Shown here: positions 43,197 through 50,691 of the stretch, one piece after another
How the letters are laid out: each line of letters begins with the position of its first letter
Position numbering within the stretch: position 1 is the first letter of the stretch
Source of the DNA: CAZYTX01 sp964650485
GTDB taxonomy: Bacteria > RBG-13-61-14 > DATKZS01
Assembly: GCA_964650485.1 (NCBI GenBank)
Contig: CAZYTX010000010.1
Coordinates: 1 to 64,000 of the forward strand
DNA length: 64,000 nucleotides
Direction: 5' to 3'
The notes under the pieces: generated by a model
The model's input: only the letters and a program-made list of their open reading frames with translations
What the model was told of the DNA's origin: nothing
Databases searched by the model: none
Translations under genes and position numbers: made by a program

Positions 43197-44248
43197 TTTC
43201 CCTGCTGTTGCTTTTCAAGACTTCCCTGTGTGGCCGGCCCGGACGGGGAGGGCCCCGGCGGCTCGGGGTAGTCGGGCTTGCCCACAATTTTTCCCACGTT
43301 TATGGTGATGCCTTCCTGCTGGAGGAAATCTCGGATTATCCTTTCAAGCTCATCGCGGTCCATGTATCCGAACTCCTGCTCCATCCTGGCGGTGAAGCGG
43401 TTCAGGCGACGAGCCACGGCAGCGAGGTCGTCCGCAGCGGAAAGAAGCCTCTCCGCTTTTGAACGGGCGTCCTCTTTTCGGTCGGGCGCTATTTCTTGCA
43501 GCTCGTCCATCAGCCGGTTCAGGTCCTTTACCAGCCTTCTGGCCTGGCTGAGCAGCGGCCTTGCCTCGGAGAGCGCGGCGCGCAGGTCAGCCAGCAGCGG
43601 CGGGAGCTCCGGCCTAATCACCGATGACATCTCTTTCAAGTCCTGCGATGCATCAGCCGCGTTTTTTATCATTCTCTTCACCTCGTCCGCGTCCTCGGGC
43701 CCGAACCTGGCCACGGTCGAGAGCAGGTCTTTGAGCCGCTCTTTCTCTTCCCGGCTGATTCCCTCCCGTATTTCCTTGATCCCCTCCAGCAGCTCCGCTG
43801 CCTCGTTTATAAGCTCCTCCAGCCGGCGGGGGTCCTGTCCCCGGACCACGGCATCCTCCTTGAGCACCGGCCCGCCGGGCGACCCCGGTGTTATCTCCAC
43901 TATCTTCCCCCCCAGCAGGCTCTCCATGTGTATGGAAAAGGTCGAGTCCTCCCGGATAAGCTCCTTTGCACGCTTGTCTATGAGGAGCTCCAGCCCCAGC
44001 ACCGGGGCCGCCTCGCCTCCGCCGGGCGCCGACATGAAGCGGATGGCGTCAACCTTGCCCACCTTGGCGCCAGCCACCTGCACGTCGGAGCCGGGCTTGA
44101 TCCCCCCCGCGTAATTCAGGGTCATGGTGATCTTGTAGGTGTTGGTGAGCGGGTTCCAGTCGCTCAAGATAAAGATGAAGGCCAGCACCAGGCCCACCGC
44201 CACCGTGACCACCAGGCCCACCTTGACTTCTAGGCTGAACCTGTCCAT
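43193..44248 (-). CDS. MCE (MlaD-like) lipid-transport protein with long helical tail
   Basis: 351 residues. One N-terminal membrane helix (VGLVVTVAVGLVLAFIFIL), then one MCE domain (about 35-120: YKITMTLNYAGGIKPGSDV, VAGAKVGKVDAIRF, FSIHMESLLGGKIVEITPG), then about 180 residues of coiled coil (ELINEAAELLEGIKEIREG, ADLRAALSEARPLLSQARRL) and a Pro-rich end. E. coli MlaD is half this size. MCE proteins form hexameric rings that carry phospholipid across the periplasm; the helical tail may build a needle or tube. It is the last gene of a five-gene transporter run. Confidence 0.9.
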   Translation of the reverse strand: MDRFSLEVKVGLVVTVAVGLVLAFIFILSDWNPLTNTYKITMTLNYAGGIKPGSDVQVAGAKVGKVDAIRFMSAPGGGEAAPVLGLELLIDKRAKELIREDSTFSIHMESLLGGKIVEITPGSPGGPVLKEDAVVRGQDPRRLEELINEAAELLEGIKEIREGISREEKERLKDLLSTVARFGPEDADEVKRMIKNAADASQDLKEMSSVIRPELPPLLADLRAALSEARPLLSQARRLVKDLNRLMDELQEIAPDRKEDARSKAERLLSAADDLAAVARRLNRFTARMEQEFGYMDRDELERIIRDFLQQEGITINVGKIVGKPDYPEPPGPSPSGPATQGSLEKQQQGN

Positions 44249-44263
44249 GTCACTCCCGGTCCA

Positions 44264-45136
44264 TCAGGTAAAACTCAAGACCGCGCTCATAAGTTTATCA
44301 GCGATGGCGCTTATGGTAAAGTCAAGGATTATTATTATGAGAATCGAGGTCACCACGGCCTTTGTAGTGGCCTCTCCCACGCCCCGTGCCCCTCCCCCGG
44401 CTCTCAACCCGTACAGGCACGATGTTATGGGCACCACCCACCCCAGGGCCAGGGCCTTGAGGATCAGGTTTACAAAGTCCGGCCACCCCACGTAGGCGTT
44501 CATGGTGCCAAGGTAAGTCTGGTAGTTGAAGGTGGGAAGTCCCGCAAGGTAGCCCATTATAAAGGCGCAGAAAAGGCCTATTATGCAGAGCGCGAGCTGC
44601 ATGACCATGCAAGCCGCAAACCTGGGCACCACCAGGTAGTGCACCGGGCTCACCCCCATGAGTTCGAGGGCGTCCAACTGGTCGGTGGTCTTCATTCCCC
44701 CGATCTCCGCGGTGAACCCCGCCCCCACCTTGGCGGCCACCATGGCGGTGACCACGGTGGGCCCGAACTCTCGGAAGAACAGCAGCCCGGCCACCCCCGG
44801 TATAAGGCTCACGTTGTGGATCACCCTGGTGAGCTGGAACTCGAGCTCCAGCATCACGATCATGCCCAGGGCCCCCAGGGTGACCGCGATCAGGGGTATG
44901 GTCTGCCACCCCACCACCGCGGCCTGTGCCATGAAGAGCCGCAGCCGGTAGGGTGGCCTTACAAGGTGGTAGAGTGTCTGGAGCAGGAGCATGACTATCC
45001 CGCCCAGGATGTGAAGGAAGTTGAGCAGGTGGTTCCCTATGCCCTCGAAGGTAAGCCCCAGCCTGGCAAGGAACAGTATCTGTGAAAGGGTCTGGTATAT
45101 GACCCGCAAGGTGGGGTTTTGTATCCTCGCACTCAT
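44264..45136 (-). CDS. MlaE-family permease, second of two
   Basis: 290 residues, six membrane segments. Family hallmarks: GALGMIVMLELEFQL, FFREFGPTVVTAMVAAKVG, GAGFTAEIGGMKTTDQLDAL, ELMGVSPVHYLVVPRF and GVGEATTKAVVTSILIIII. It is the membrane part of an MCE transporter. It differs clearly from the permease encoded just upstream, so the transporter may use a permease heterodimer, as YrbEA/YrbEB in mycobacterial Mce systems. 15 bases separate it from the MCE gene. Confidence 0.93.
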   Translation of the reverse strand: MSARIQNPTLRVIYQTLSQILFLARLGLTFEGIGNHLLNFLHILGGIVMLLLQTLYHLVRPPYRLRLFMAQAAVVGWQTIPLIAVTLGALGMIVMLELEFQLTRVIHNVSLIPGVAGLLFFREFGPTVVTAMVAAKVGAGFTAEIGGMKTTDQLDALELMGVSPVHYLVVPRFAACMVMQLALCIIGLFCAFIMGYLAGLPTFNYQTYLGTMNAYVGWPDFVNLILKALALGWVVPITSCLYGLRAGGGARGVGEATTKAVVTSILIIIILDFTISAIADKLMSAVLSFT

Positions 45137-45158
45137 CCGTGACCGCCTTGCATAATTC

Positions 45159-46013
45159 TCACACCTCGAAGAACAAGAGGGTCTCCGCGACCTCGAAAGT
45201 AAGCGAGGCCAGGCTAGCTATTATATAGTCAATGAAGAATATGGCGAAGGAGCTGGTCACCAGGCAGGAGTTCACCGCCTTTCCCACCCCTTCGGTGCCG
45301 CCCTCCGCGGTCATGCCCTTGTAGCAGGAGATGGTGGAGAGCAGGAGGCCGAACAAGACCCCTTTGGCCATGCCGTTGAAAAGGGCCCAGGCCGCGGCCA
45401 GGCTGCGCACGCTGGCAAAGTAGTAGGACAGGCTCATGTCCGCGAGTAGCCAGGCCGAGAGCGCGCCTCCCACCGCGGCTATGACCAGCCCCAGCATGGT
45501 CAGCACGAATATCATGACAGTTACCGCGATGAACCTTGGCACCACCAGGAAATGTACGGGGTCCGCGCCCAAACACCTCATGGCGTCAACCTGCTCGGTG
45601 ACCTTCATGGTGCCAAGCTCAGCGGTGATGTAAGCGCCCACCCGGCCGGCGATCATGATGGCTACAAGCACCGGTCCCACCTCCCGGAGGAGCCCGGAGG
45701 TGGTTATGCCGCCCAAATACTGCTGGGCCCCGAAAAGGGAGAGTGCATATGCGAACTGGAAGCTGACGATGGCGCCCACGAACAAGCCCGAGATGATAAC
45801 TATGGAGACCGACTTCACCCCCACCTGGTAGAGCTGTATTATAAGCTCGCGCAGCTCGAAGGGCCTCTTCACCACGTGTCTCATCACCTGTACGAAGAAC
45901 ACGGTTATCCCGCCCAGCTCCCGCAGGAAGGGGCCGAACCATGTGAACAGGTGCCCTATCAGCAGGAAGGGGGCCTGCCACAGCCGGTCCATTATTCTCG
46001 GCAGGCGGCTCAT
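45159..46013 (-). CDS. MlaE-family permease, first of two
   Basis: 284 residues from the ATG at 46011-46013, which overlaps the upstream ATPase stop as ATGA; the frame is open 34 codons farther up but that part is inside the ATPase gene. Hallmarks: GLFVGAIVSFQFAYALS, LLREVGPVLVAIMIAGRVG, YITAELGTMKVTEQVDAM, CLGADPVHFLVVPRFIAV and GVGKAVNSCLVTSSFAIFFID. Companion of the permease at 44264-45136. Confidence 0.93.
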   Translation of the reverse strand: MSRLPRIMDRLWQAPFLLIGHLFTWFGPFLRELGGITVFFVQVMRHVVKRPFELRELIIQLYQVGVKSVSIVIISGLFVGAIVSFQFAYALSLFGAQQYLGGITTSGLLREVGPVLVAIMIAGRVGAYITAELGTMKVTEQVDAMRCLGADPVHFLVVPRFIAVTVMIFVLTMLGLVIAAVGGALSAWLLADMSLSYYFASVRSLAAAWALFNGMAKGVLFGLLLSTISCYKGMTAEGGTEGVGKAVNSCLVTSSFAIFFIDYIIASLASLTFEVAETLLFFEV

Positions 46014-46780
46014 AGACTCCTCCCTGCCAGTCCCTTCATGAACTCCCTGACCGCGGGGTCGCCGCTTTGCATGAACTCGTCCACGCTGCCCACGAACCGA
46101 AATGCACCGTCCCACAACAGGCCCACCCTGTCAGCCACCGCCTTCATGCTCTCCATGTCGTGGCTGACCACGATGGACGTGGTCCCCAGTTCCCTGTTCA
46201 AGTGTTTTATCAGGCTGTTGATCCTCCCCGCGGTAAAAGGGTCCAGCCCGGTGGTGGGCTCGTCATAGAGCAGGTACCTCGGGGAGAGCACAAGCGTGCG
46301 TGCCAGCCCCACCCTCTTCTGCTCGCCAAAGCTAAGCTCCACCGGCATCCTCTCCGCCACCGAGGGGTCCAGCTCAACCCTCATAAGCGCCTGTTCGACC
46401 CTGGGTTTGATCTGTGCTTCATCCGGGCTGCCGAGCCTCCGCAAACCAAAGGCCACGTTCTCATAAACGGTCAGGAAATCGAACAGGGTGGGAAGCTGGA
46501 ACACCATGCCGCACTCGCGCCGTATCCTCTGGAACCCGGCCTCGGAAAGACCGGTCACCTCCTCGCCGTCAACCCGGATGGAACCGCTGTCCGGGCGTAA
46601 AAGACCCACCAGCATGCGGATCATCACCGTCTTGCCTGCCCCGGTCTTGCCCAGCACGAAAAACGTCTCTCCCTCGCGGATGGAAAGACTCATGCCCTTC
46701 AGCACCGGCTTTTGCCCGGCGCCTGCTGGCAAAGCGGGTTTGTCTTCAAAGGACTTATTCACGTTTTCGAACTCGATCAT
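46010..46780 (-). CDS. ABC ATPase of the MCE transporter (MlaF-like), catalytic Glu intact, signature altered
   Basis: 256 residues. Walker A GKTGAGKT (44-51), Q-loop VFQLPTLFDF, Walker B YLLYDEPTTGLD with catalytic Glu174, and switch His207 (VVSHDME) are all canonical. The ABC signature is not: LSFGEQ at 149-154 replaces LSGGQ/LSGGM. In a dimer its Walker site would pair with the normal LSGGM of the other ATPase, so it should contribute the working site. Its stop overlaps the permease start. The gene is 35 bases downstream of the other ATPase gene. Confidence 0.93.
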   Translation of the reverse strand: MIEFENVNKSFEDKPALPAGAGQKPVLKGMSLSIREGETFFVLGKTGAGKTVMIRMLVGLLRPDSGSIRVDGEEVTGLSEAGFQRIRRECGMVFQLPTLFDFLTVYENVAFGLRRLGSPDEAQIKPRVEQALMRVELDPSVAERMPVELSFGEQKRVGLARTLVLSPRYLLYDEPTTGLDPFTAGRINSLIKHLNRELGTTSIVVSHDMESMKAVADRVGLLWDGAFRFVGSVDEFMQSGDPAVREFMKGLAGRSL

Positions 46781-46815
46781 CTTTTACTTGGTTCCCTTAA
46801 AATGTTTGCAAGCGA

Positions 46816-47550
46816 TCATCGGTCAAGCCCTTCGGGCTCGAGGAACTCCATGAGCTCGACCCGCCCGCTCTCCATCATCTTTTCCGGTGTGCCGAGCTCC
46901 ATCACCCTGCCCTCATGAAGCAAAGCCACATTGTGGGCCACCTTGTTTATGAGAGGCAGGTAATTGGACACCACCATGGAGGCCCTTTCTTCGGAAGCGC
47001 CCAGCTCCAGGATCAGGTCCGCGATCACGTCCGACGTTATGGGGTCCAGTCCCGCGGTGGGGTCGTCGTAAAAAAGCACACTGGGCTCGTGGGCAACCGC
47101 ACGGGCAATACCCACCCTCCTCTTCATGCCCCCGGAGAGCTCAGCGGGGTACATGTGCCCGATCGGGCCCAAGTGAAGCCGATCGAGAAGAGTGTCCACC
47201 CTGGCCCCGGCATCCTCCTCGCTCATGCCCATGACCTCGCGGAGGATAAACCCTATGTTTTCGGTCGCGGTCATGGAGTCAAAAAGCGCATTCCCCTGGA
47301 AAAGCATGCCAGCCTCCCTCCTCACCTCGCGAAGGCCAGCACCCCCGGCGCCAACCACCGGCCGGCCGCACAGCCATACCTGGCCGGAGTCGGGCGCCAG
47401 AAGCCCCACCGCTGCCCGAAGAAGTGTGCTCTTTCCCGAGCCGGACGCCCCCATCAGGGCAAGCGTCTCTCCGGCAGGGACCCGCAGGCTCACCTCCGAG
47501 AGCACCGGGGCCCCGGCAAGGCATATCTTCAGTCTTTCAATCCGGATCAT
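46816..47550 (-). CDS. ABC ATPase of the MCE transporter (MlaF-like), degenerate catalytic residues
   Basis: 244 residues. Walker A GASGSGKST (34-42), Q-loop LFQGNALFDS and signature LSGGM (138-142) are normal. Two catalytic positions are not: the Walker B ends YDDP, with Asp163 where the catalytic Glu should be, and the switch His is Asn196 (VVSNYLPL). The defects match the altered signature of the second ATPase: all would fall in one composite ATP site. First gene of the transporter run; it starts 43 bases after the S24 repressor gene on the same strand. Confidence 0.93.
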   Translation of the reverse strand: MIRIERLKICLAGAPVLSEVSLRVPAGETLALMGASGSGKSTLLRAAVGLLAPDSGQVWLCGRPVVGAGGAGLREVRREAGMLFQGNALFDSMTATENIGFILREVMGMSEEDAGARVDTLLDRLHLGPIGHMYPAELSGGMKRRVGIARAVAHEPSVLFYDDPTAGLDPITSDVIADLILELGASEERASMVVSNYLPLINKVAHNVALLHEGRVMELGTPEKMMESGRVELMEFLEPEGLDR

Positions 47551-47593
47551 GTAAAATCCCAGAGCATCAGGTTAAACCGGCCGGCCACCGAGT

Positions 47594-48319
47594 TCAAAAG
47601 AGCGTCTTCCGCTCCACCACCTTGCCTATGATCTCCACCGTTGACGGGTCACTGATCACTATGTCCTGGTACTGCGGGTTCAGCGGCCGCAGGATTATGA
47701 GCTCATGGCCCTGCTCCCGCTGGTGTATCATGAGCTTCTTGAAGGTGGCCTCGTTCTCGTCTTTTATCTTGGCTATTACATAGTCGCCGCTCCGGGCCTC
47801 CAGGTTGGGGTTTATTACCAGCATGTCCCCTTCCCTGAACCCGGGCTCCATGGAGTCGTTTGTCACCCTGACCGCGAACAGGTTCCTGCCCTTGCGGTCA
47901 GAGTACACGTACCCGTCGGCAACACCCGGCGGGAAGTCGCCGTCCTCTGCGAGCGAGAACTCGCCCGCCTGCACCATACCGACCACCGGGATCGTTCTGC
48001 CGGGACCCAGGTCATCAGGTTCAACGTTATCGTATGAATCCACCGCGGAGAGGAGAGCGCCCCTCTGGGAAAGCCTCGCAAAAACCGGTTTCACCTTTTC
48101 AGGAGCTTTTTCAAGGTGAGCCAGAAGAACCAGGTGATCAAGATCAAGGTCAAGGGCCTGGCTGAGCTTGTAGATGACCTCGTCCGACGGCACCACCTTG
48201 CCCTGCATTATCTTGCCCACGTACACGCCGCTCACACCTATCTTCCTGGAGAGGTCCTCGTAGGTGAGCCTCTGGTCCAGCAGACGCTCATGGAGCACCT
48301 TTCTAAATCCCTTTGTCAT
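47594..48319 (-). CDS. XRE-HTH / S24 peptidase-type (CI/LexA-like) repressor
   Basis: 241 residues from the ATG at 48317-48319 (GGGAGGAAG upstream); a longer frame to 48454 begins inside the promoter and is rejected. Residues 10-60 form an XRE helix-turn-helix (LTYEDLSRKIGVSGVYVGKI). Residues 105-241 are an S24 domain: Ala118-Gly119 in GMVQAGEF is the cleavage-site dipeptide, Ser156 (TNDSMEPGF) and Lys184 (DYVIAKI) the catalytic dyad. Such repressors cut themselves when activated by RecA filaments. It diverges from an XRE gene across a palindromic switch and precedes the MCE transporter genes by 43 bases. Confidence 0.9.
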   Translation of the reverse strand: MTKGFRKVLHERLLDQRLTYEDLSRKIGVSGVYVGKIMQGKVVPSDEVIYKLSQALDLDLDHLVLLAHLEKAPEKVKPVFARLSQRGALLSAVDSYDNVEPDDLGPGRTIPVVGMVQAGEFSLAEDGDFPPGVADGYVYSDRKGRNLFAVRVTNDSMEPGFREGDMLVINPNLEARSGDYVIAKIKDENEATFKKLMIHQREQGHELIILRPLNPQYQDIVISDPSTVEIIGKVVERKTLF

Positions 48320-48447
48320 ATCGCTTCCTCCCTTTCCCCTGGTCAGGCTGTTTGCACTTAATGTTGTGCTTGCGAGGCTCATTGGGCCTTCATGTTGCGG
48401 CGTGCACCCATGGTTAACAAAATCTTTGTTCTTTGGACGTTTTTTGC

Positions 48448-48476
48448 TTGACAAAAACTAACTATTAGTTTATCAT
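48448..48476 (+). promoter_or_regulatory. Rightward promoter toward the XRE and sigma-4-like genes
   Basis: Perfect TTGACA (48448-48453), exact 17-base spacer, TATCAT (48471-48476). The spacer is filled by the palindrome at 48455-48471. The predicted start near 48483 leaves a leader of about 94 bases before the ATG at 48577. Confidence 0.75.
48455..48471. promoter_or_regulatory. Palindromic operator candidate between the face-to-face promoters
   Basis: AAACTAA-CTA-TTAGTTT, 7-bp arms with a 3-base centre. It lies exactly between the rightward -35 and -10 and covers the leftward -10. Its core CTAACTATTAGTT recurs with one change (CTAACTATTTGTT) at 48797-48809 inside the XRE gene. Likely binder: the S24 repressor or the XRE protein. 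Confidence 0.65.
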
Positions 48477-48495
48477 GTTCCTGTAAGCTTGTCAA
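48467..48495 (-). promoter_or_regulatory. Leftward promoter toward the S24 repressor and transporter
   Basis: On the minus strand, perfect TTGACA (complement of TGTCAA, 48490-48495), exact 17-base spacer, TAAACT (complement of 48467-48472). It overlaps the rightward promoter, so the two are probably mutually exclusive. Leader to the repressor ATG is about 140 bases. Confidence 0.6.
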
Positions 48496-48576
48496 GTAAA
48501 AAGTTGTAAAATTTAGTCCGCGGCAAGGGCATTAAAGGTTTTACAAATACCATTAAGTTAAAGGAGGGAGACAAAA

Positions 48577-48927
48577 ATGAGACGTTTCGACAGACACAAG
48601 ATGCGTAACTTGCGGTTATCTAAGGGCTATTCATTGGGGGTAATGGCAAGGCTCTTAAGGCTTAAAACCGGGCATGCCATAAGCAGGACGGCCATATCAA
48701 ACTGGGAGACCGGTAAGAGCCGGCCTTCCATGGAATCCGTGCTTGCCATAAGCGAGCTCTACGATGTGCCGGTTGACTATTTTTTTGAGCCCAAATCTAA
48801 CTATTTGTTAGAGGCTTTGGCTGCAATGAGTCTCTACAATCAATCCGGGAAAAAGGATGCTGATTTAAATCTGCGCAAGCTGCTGGAGCAAGATCAAGAC
48901 AGGTCAGCCCCTGCCCGGAAAAGTTGA
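48577..48927 (+). CDS. Small XRE-family transcriptional regulator
   Basis: 116 residues. The helix-turn-helix spans residues 8-68 (MRNLRLSKGYSLGVMARLL, ISRTAISNWETGKSRPS, ELYDVPVDYFF), followed by a short helical tail with no sensor domain. Strong AAAGGAGGGAG before the ATG. Its coding sequence contains a second copy of the operator-like motif (48797-48811), which suggests feedback control by itself or by the divergent S24 repressor. A Cys-cluster HTH gene follows 46 bases later. Confidence 0.87.
   Translation: MRRFDRHKMRNLRLSKGYSLGVMARLLRLKTGHAISRTAISNWETGKSRPSMESVLAISELYDVPVDYFFEPKSNYLLEALAAMSLYNQSGKKDADLNLRKLLEQDQDRSAPARKS
48796..48812. promoter_or_regulatory. Second operator-like palindrome, inside the XRE gene
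   Basis: TCTAAC-TATTT-GTTAGA, 6-bp arms. It shares 12 of 13 bases (CTAACTATTWGTT) with the site in the divergent promoter region about 340 bases upstream, a spacing that would allow DNA looping. Confidence 0.45.
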
Positions 48928-48973
48928 CGCGCCCTTTCAATAAGGAGCAACGCCCGAATAAAGGAGGGTAAGA

Positions 48974-49363
48974 ATGTTCTGTCAAACCTGTCCCTCAAGA
49001 GACCGTTGCACCATGTTATGCCCCGAGCTTGAGCGGCATCTTCGCAGCCTGGAAGGATACCAGAGAGAATTGCCCCTCTCTTCCTACAAGTTATGCAAGG
49101 TCGCCGACATGTCCGGGCTCACCCTGGCTGATCTCCAACCTGAAAACCGCTGGATGTGGGAGGATATTTCCGAGCACGTCTTCAAAATCCCGCCCCGCTA
49201 TATGACACCATTCCTTCTGCATTTTTACCAGGAAATGACCGTGGCCGAGGTGGCAAAGGCACTGAAGATGCACAGGATCACGGTCCACCGACTGCTGATA
49301 AAGGCCCTGATACTTTTAAAGCGCGAGCTCCCCGAGCGCAACAAGGAATTAAATAATGACTAA
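48974..49363 (+). CDS. Cys-cluster protein with sigma-70 region 4-like HTH
   Basis: 129 residues. The N-terminus holds a tight cysteine cluster, CQTCPSRDRCTMLC (Cys3, 6, 12, 16; spacing 2-5-3), suited to zinc or an Fe-S cluster. Residues about 84-120 form a helix-turn-helix of sigma region 4 type (MTVAEVAKALKMHRITVHRL, LIKALILLKREL). There is no region 2, so it cannot act as a normal sigma factor; a metal- or redox-sensing transcription factor is likelier. AAAGGAGGG precedes the ATG. It is downstream of the XRE gene and probably under the same switch. Confidence 0.72.
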   Translation: MFCQTCPSRDRCTMLCPELERHLRSLEGYQRELPLSSYKLCKVADMSGLTLADLQPENRWMWEDISEHVFKIPPRYMTPFLLHFYQEMTVAEVAKALKMHRITVHRLLIKALILLKRELPERNKELNND

Positions 49364-49374
49364 TTCATTGATTA

Positions 49375-50688
49375 TTATTCATTTTTCGGACAGACCGCCC
49401 GGTGCCATCTCTTCAGGTGCCTCTCGCGCGAGCCCTTTCCAGTGCTGTTGTAACACTGGGCCGCGCCTTCCACCGCCCTCTCCAGAACCTCGGTGCACCG
49501 GACCTCCTCTTTGTCCTCTTTTGAGGCCGGTCTTATCAGGTCCAGGAGACCCACATTACCGGATGGCGCGGAGTAGCCCAGCATGTAGAGCGCTTTTTCA
49601 TATATCTCCAGCGCCTTCTTACACCGGCCATTTTCCTTGAGTGCTTCCGCCTTTTTTACGAGCTCCTCGATGTCCTGTTCTTGACGCGTGCTTTCAGGGA
49701 AGGCCGAGGTGTCCCTGACCTCGGATGGAAGGTCTAAACCCTCGCGAGCTTTATCTTTTTTGGACCCCTTTTTTTCAGCACTCTTTTTTGCAGGAGCTCC
49801 CGGCGCCCATGCGAACTCTTCCGTCTCCCTTTCAGGCTCCCCTTCCGGGCCTTTTCCAGCCGCCTCTTCATTGGCAGTGGCCCCTTGAGCAGCACCTGTC
49901 TTTGCTATGGCTTCGGCAGGCATGCCCGTGTCCCCGGCGCCTCCCCCGGCCAGCTCCAGAGTGCGATAGTCAAGGGATACGGAAGCCGGTGGCTGCAAAG
50001 GCTCAGTGGTCATGCCGGACGATTCCGCGGCAATACCTGTACGGCTCCAGGTTGCGCCGCCTGCTTCTCCGCCGAGCTCTGGAATCCTAAGGTAATTCTT
50101 GGCCTCGGCTTCCAGGTCAGCATCCTCCTCCAGCTCCCACAGCATGGGAGGGACCTCGCCCATCTCCTGCCTGATCTCGTACTCGTATTTGTAATCCCGC
50201 TCATCCTTGGGCTTCACCTGGTCTCTCGCCTCTCCTCGCTTTGCGGAGCGGCCGGCTCGCCCGGCCTTTTCCCTCTCGGCTTCCTTGTCGGCAGGCATTC
50301 TGGACAAGGCGTACTCCTCGATAGCCGGTCCCCCTTTCTCTGACATCTCCTGTGGTGGCCGTCTCTGGGAGGACATTACCACCACCACCGATGCAACGAT
50401 CACGGCTAAAGCCGCCGTTGCAAGGCCCGGCTTCATGAGCACGCTCCAGGCCGAGCGCTTCTTACCCGCCACCTCCTCTGCCCGTGCTTTTATCTTTGCG
50501 TCAAGGTGTGCAGGATGCTGCGGGTCTGCGAGCCGCCTGGCGGCGGCCAGGGTCTTCATGATCTCGTTGTACTCGCGTGTGCAGTACGGGCACTCTTCCA
50601 GGTGCGCTCTTGCCTTTTTCTCTTCCCCGGGGGACAGCTCGCCGTATGCGAGGTCAACCAGCAGCTTTTTACATTTATCGCATTCCAT
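49375..50688 (-). CDS. Anti-sigma factor with zf-HC2 domain, one membrane helix and long periplasmic part
   Basis: 437 residues. The anti-sigma zinc finger is at 1-40: CDKCKKLLVDLAYGELSPGEE, then HLEECPYC, with the HxxxCxxC ending. A membrane helix lies at about 88-106 (GLATAALAVIVASVVVVMS). The remainder is extracytoplasmic: charged and low-complexity (residues 110-330), then a TPR-like segment (ELVKKAEALKENGRCKKALEIYEKA). It should bind the ECF sigma encoded immediately upstream (3-base gap) and release it on an envelope signal. Confidence 0.87.
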   Translation of the reverse strand: MECDKCKKLLVDLAYGELSPGEEKKARAHLEECPYCTREYNEIMKTLAAARRLADPQHPAHLDAKIKARAEEVAGKKRSAWSVLMKPGLATAALAVIVASVVVVMSSQRRPPQEMSEKGGPAIEEYALSRMPADKEAEREKAGRAGRSAKRGEARDQVKPKDERDYKYEYEIRQEMGEVPPMLWELEEDADLEAEAKNYLRIPELGGEAGGATWSRTGIAAESSGMTTEPLQPPASVSLDYRTLELAGGGAGDTGMPAEAIAKTGAAQGATANEEAAGKGPEGEPERETEEFAWAPGAPAKKSAEKKGSKKDKAREGLDLPSEVRDTSAFPESTRQEQDIEELVKKAEALKENGRCKKALEIYEKALYMLGYSAPSGNVGLLDLIRPASKEDKEEVRCTEVLERAVEGAAQCYNSTGKGSRERHLKRWHRAVCPKNE

Positions 50689-50691
50689 GGC

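Noticed and set aside
47594..49363. Prophage remnant suggested by a CI-like repressor, XRE and Com-like proteins
   Set aside because: No integrase, terminase, capsid or tail gene and no attachment repeats anywhere in the window; the Com-like gene is 30 kb away.
49375..50688. Anti-sigma protein as an S-layer or filament protein because of its low-complexity region
   Set aside because: The N-terminal zf-HC2 finger, single membrane helix and the adjacent ECF sigma gene explain it.
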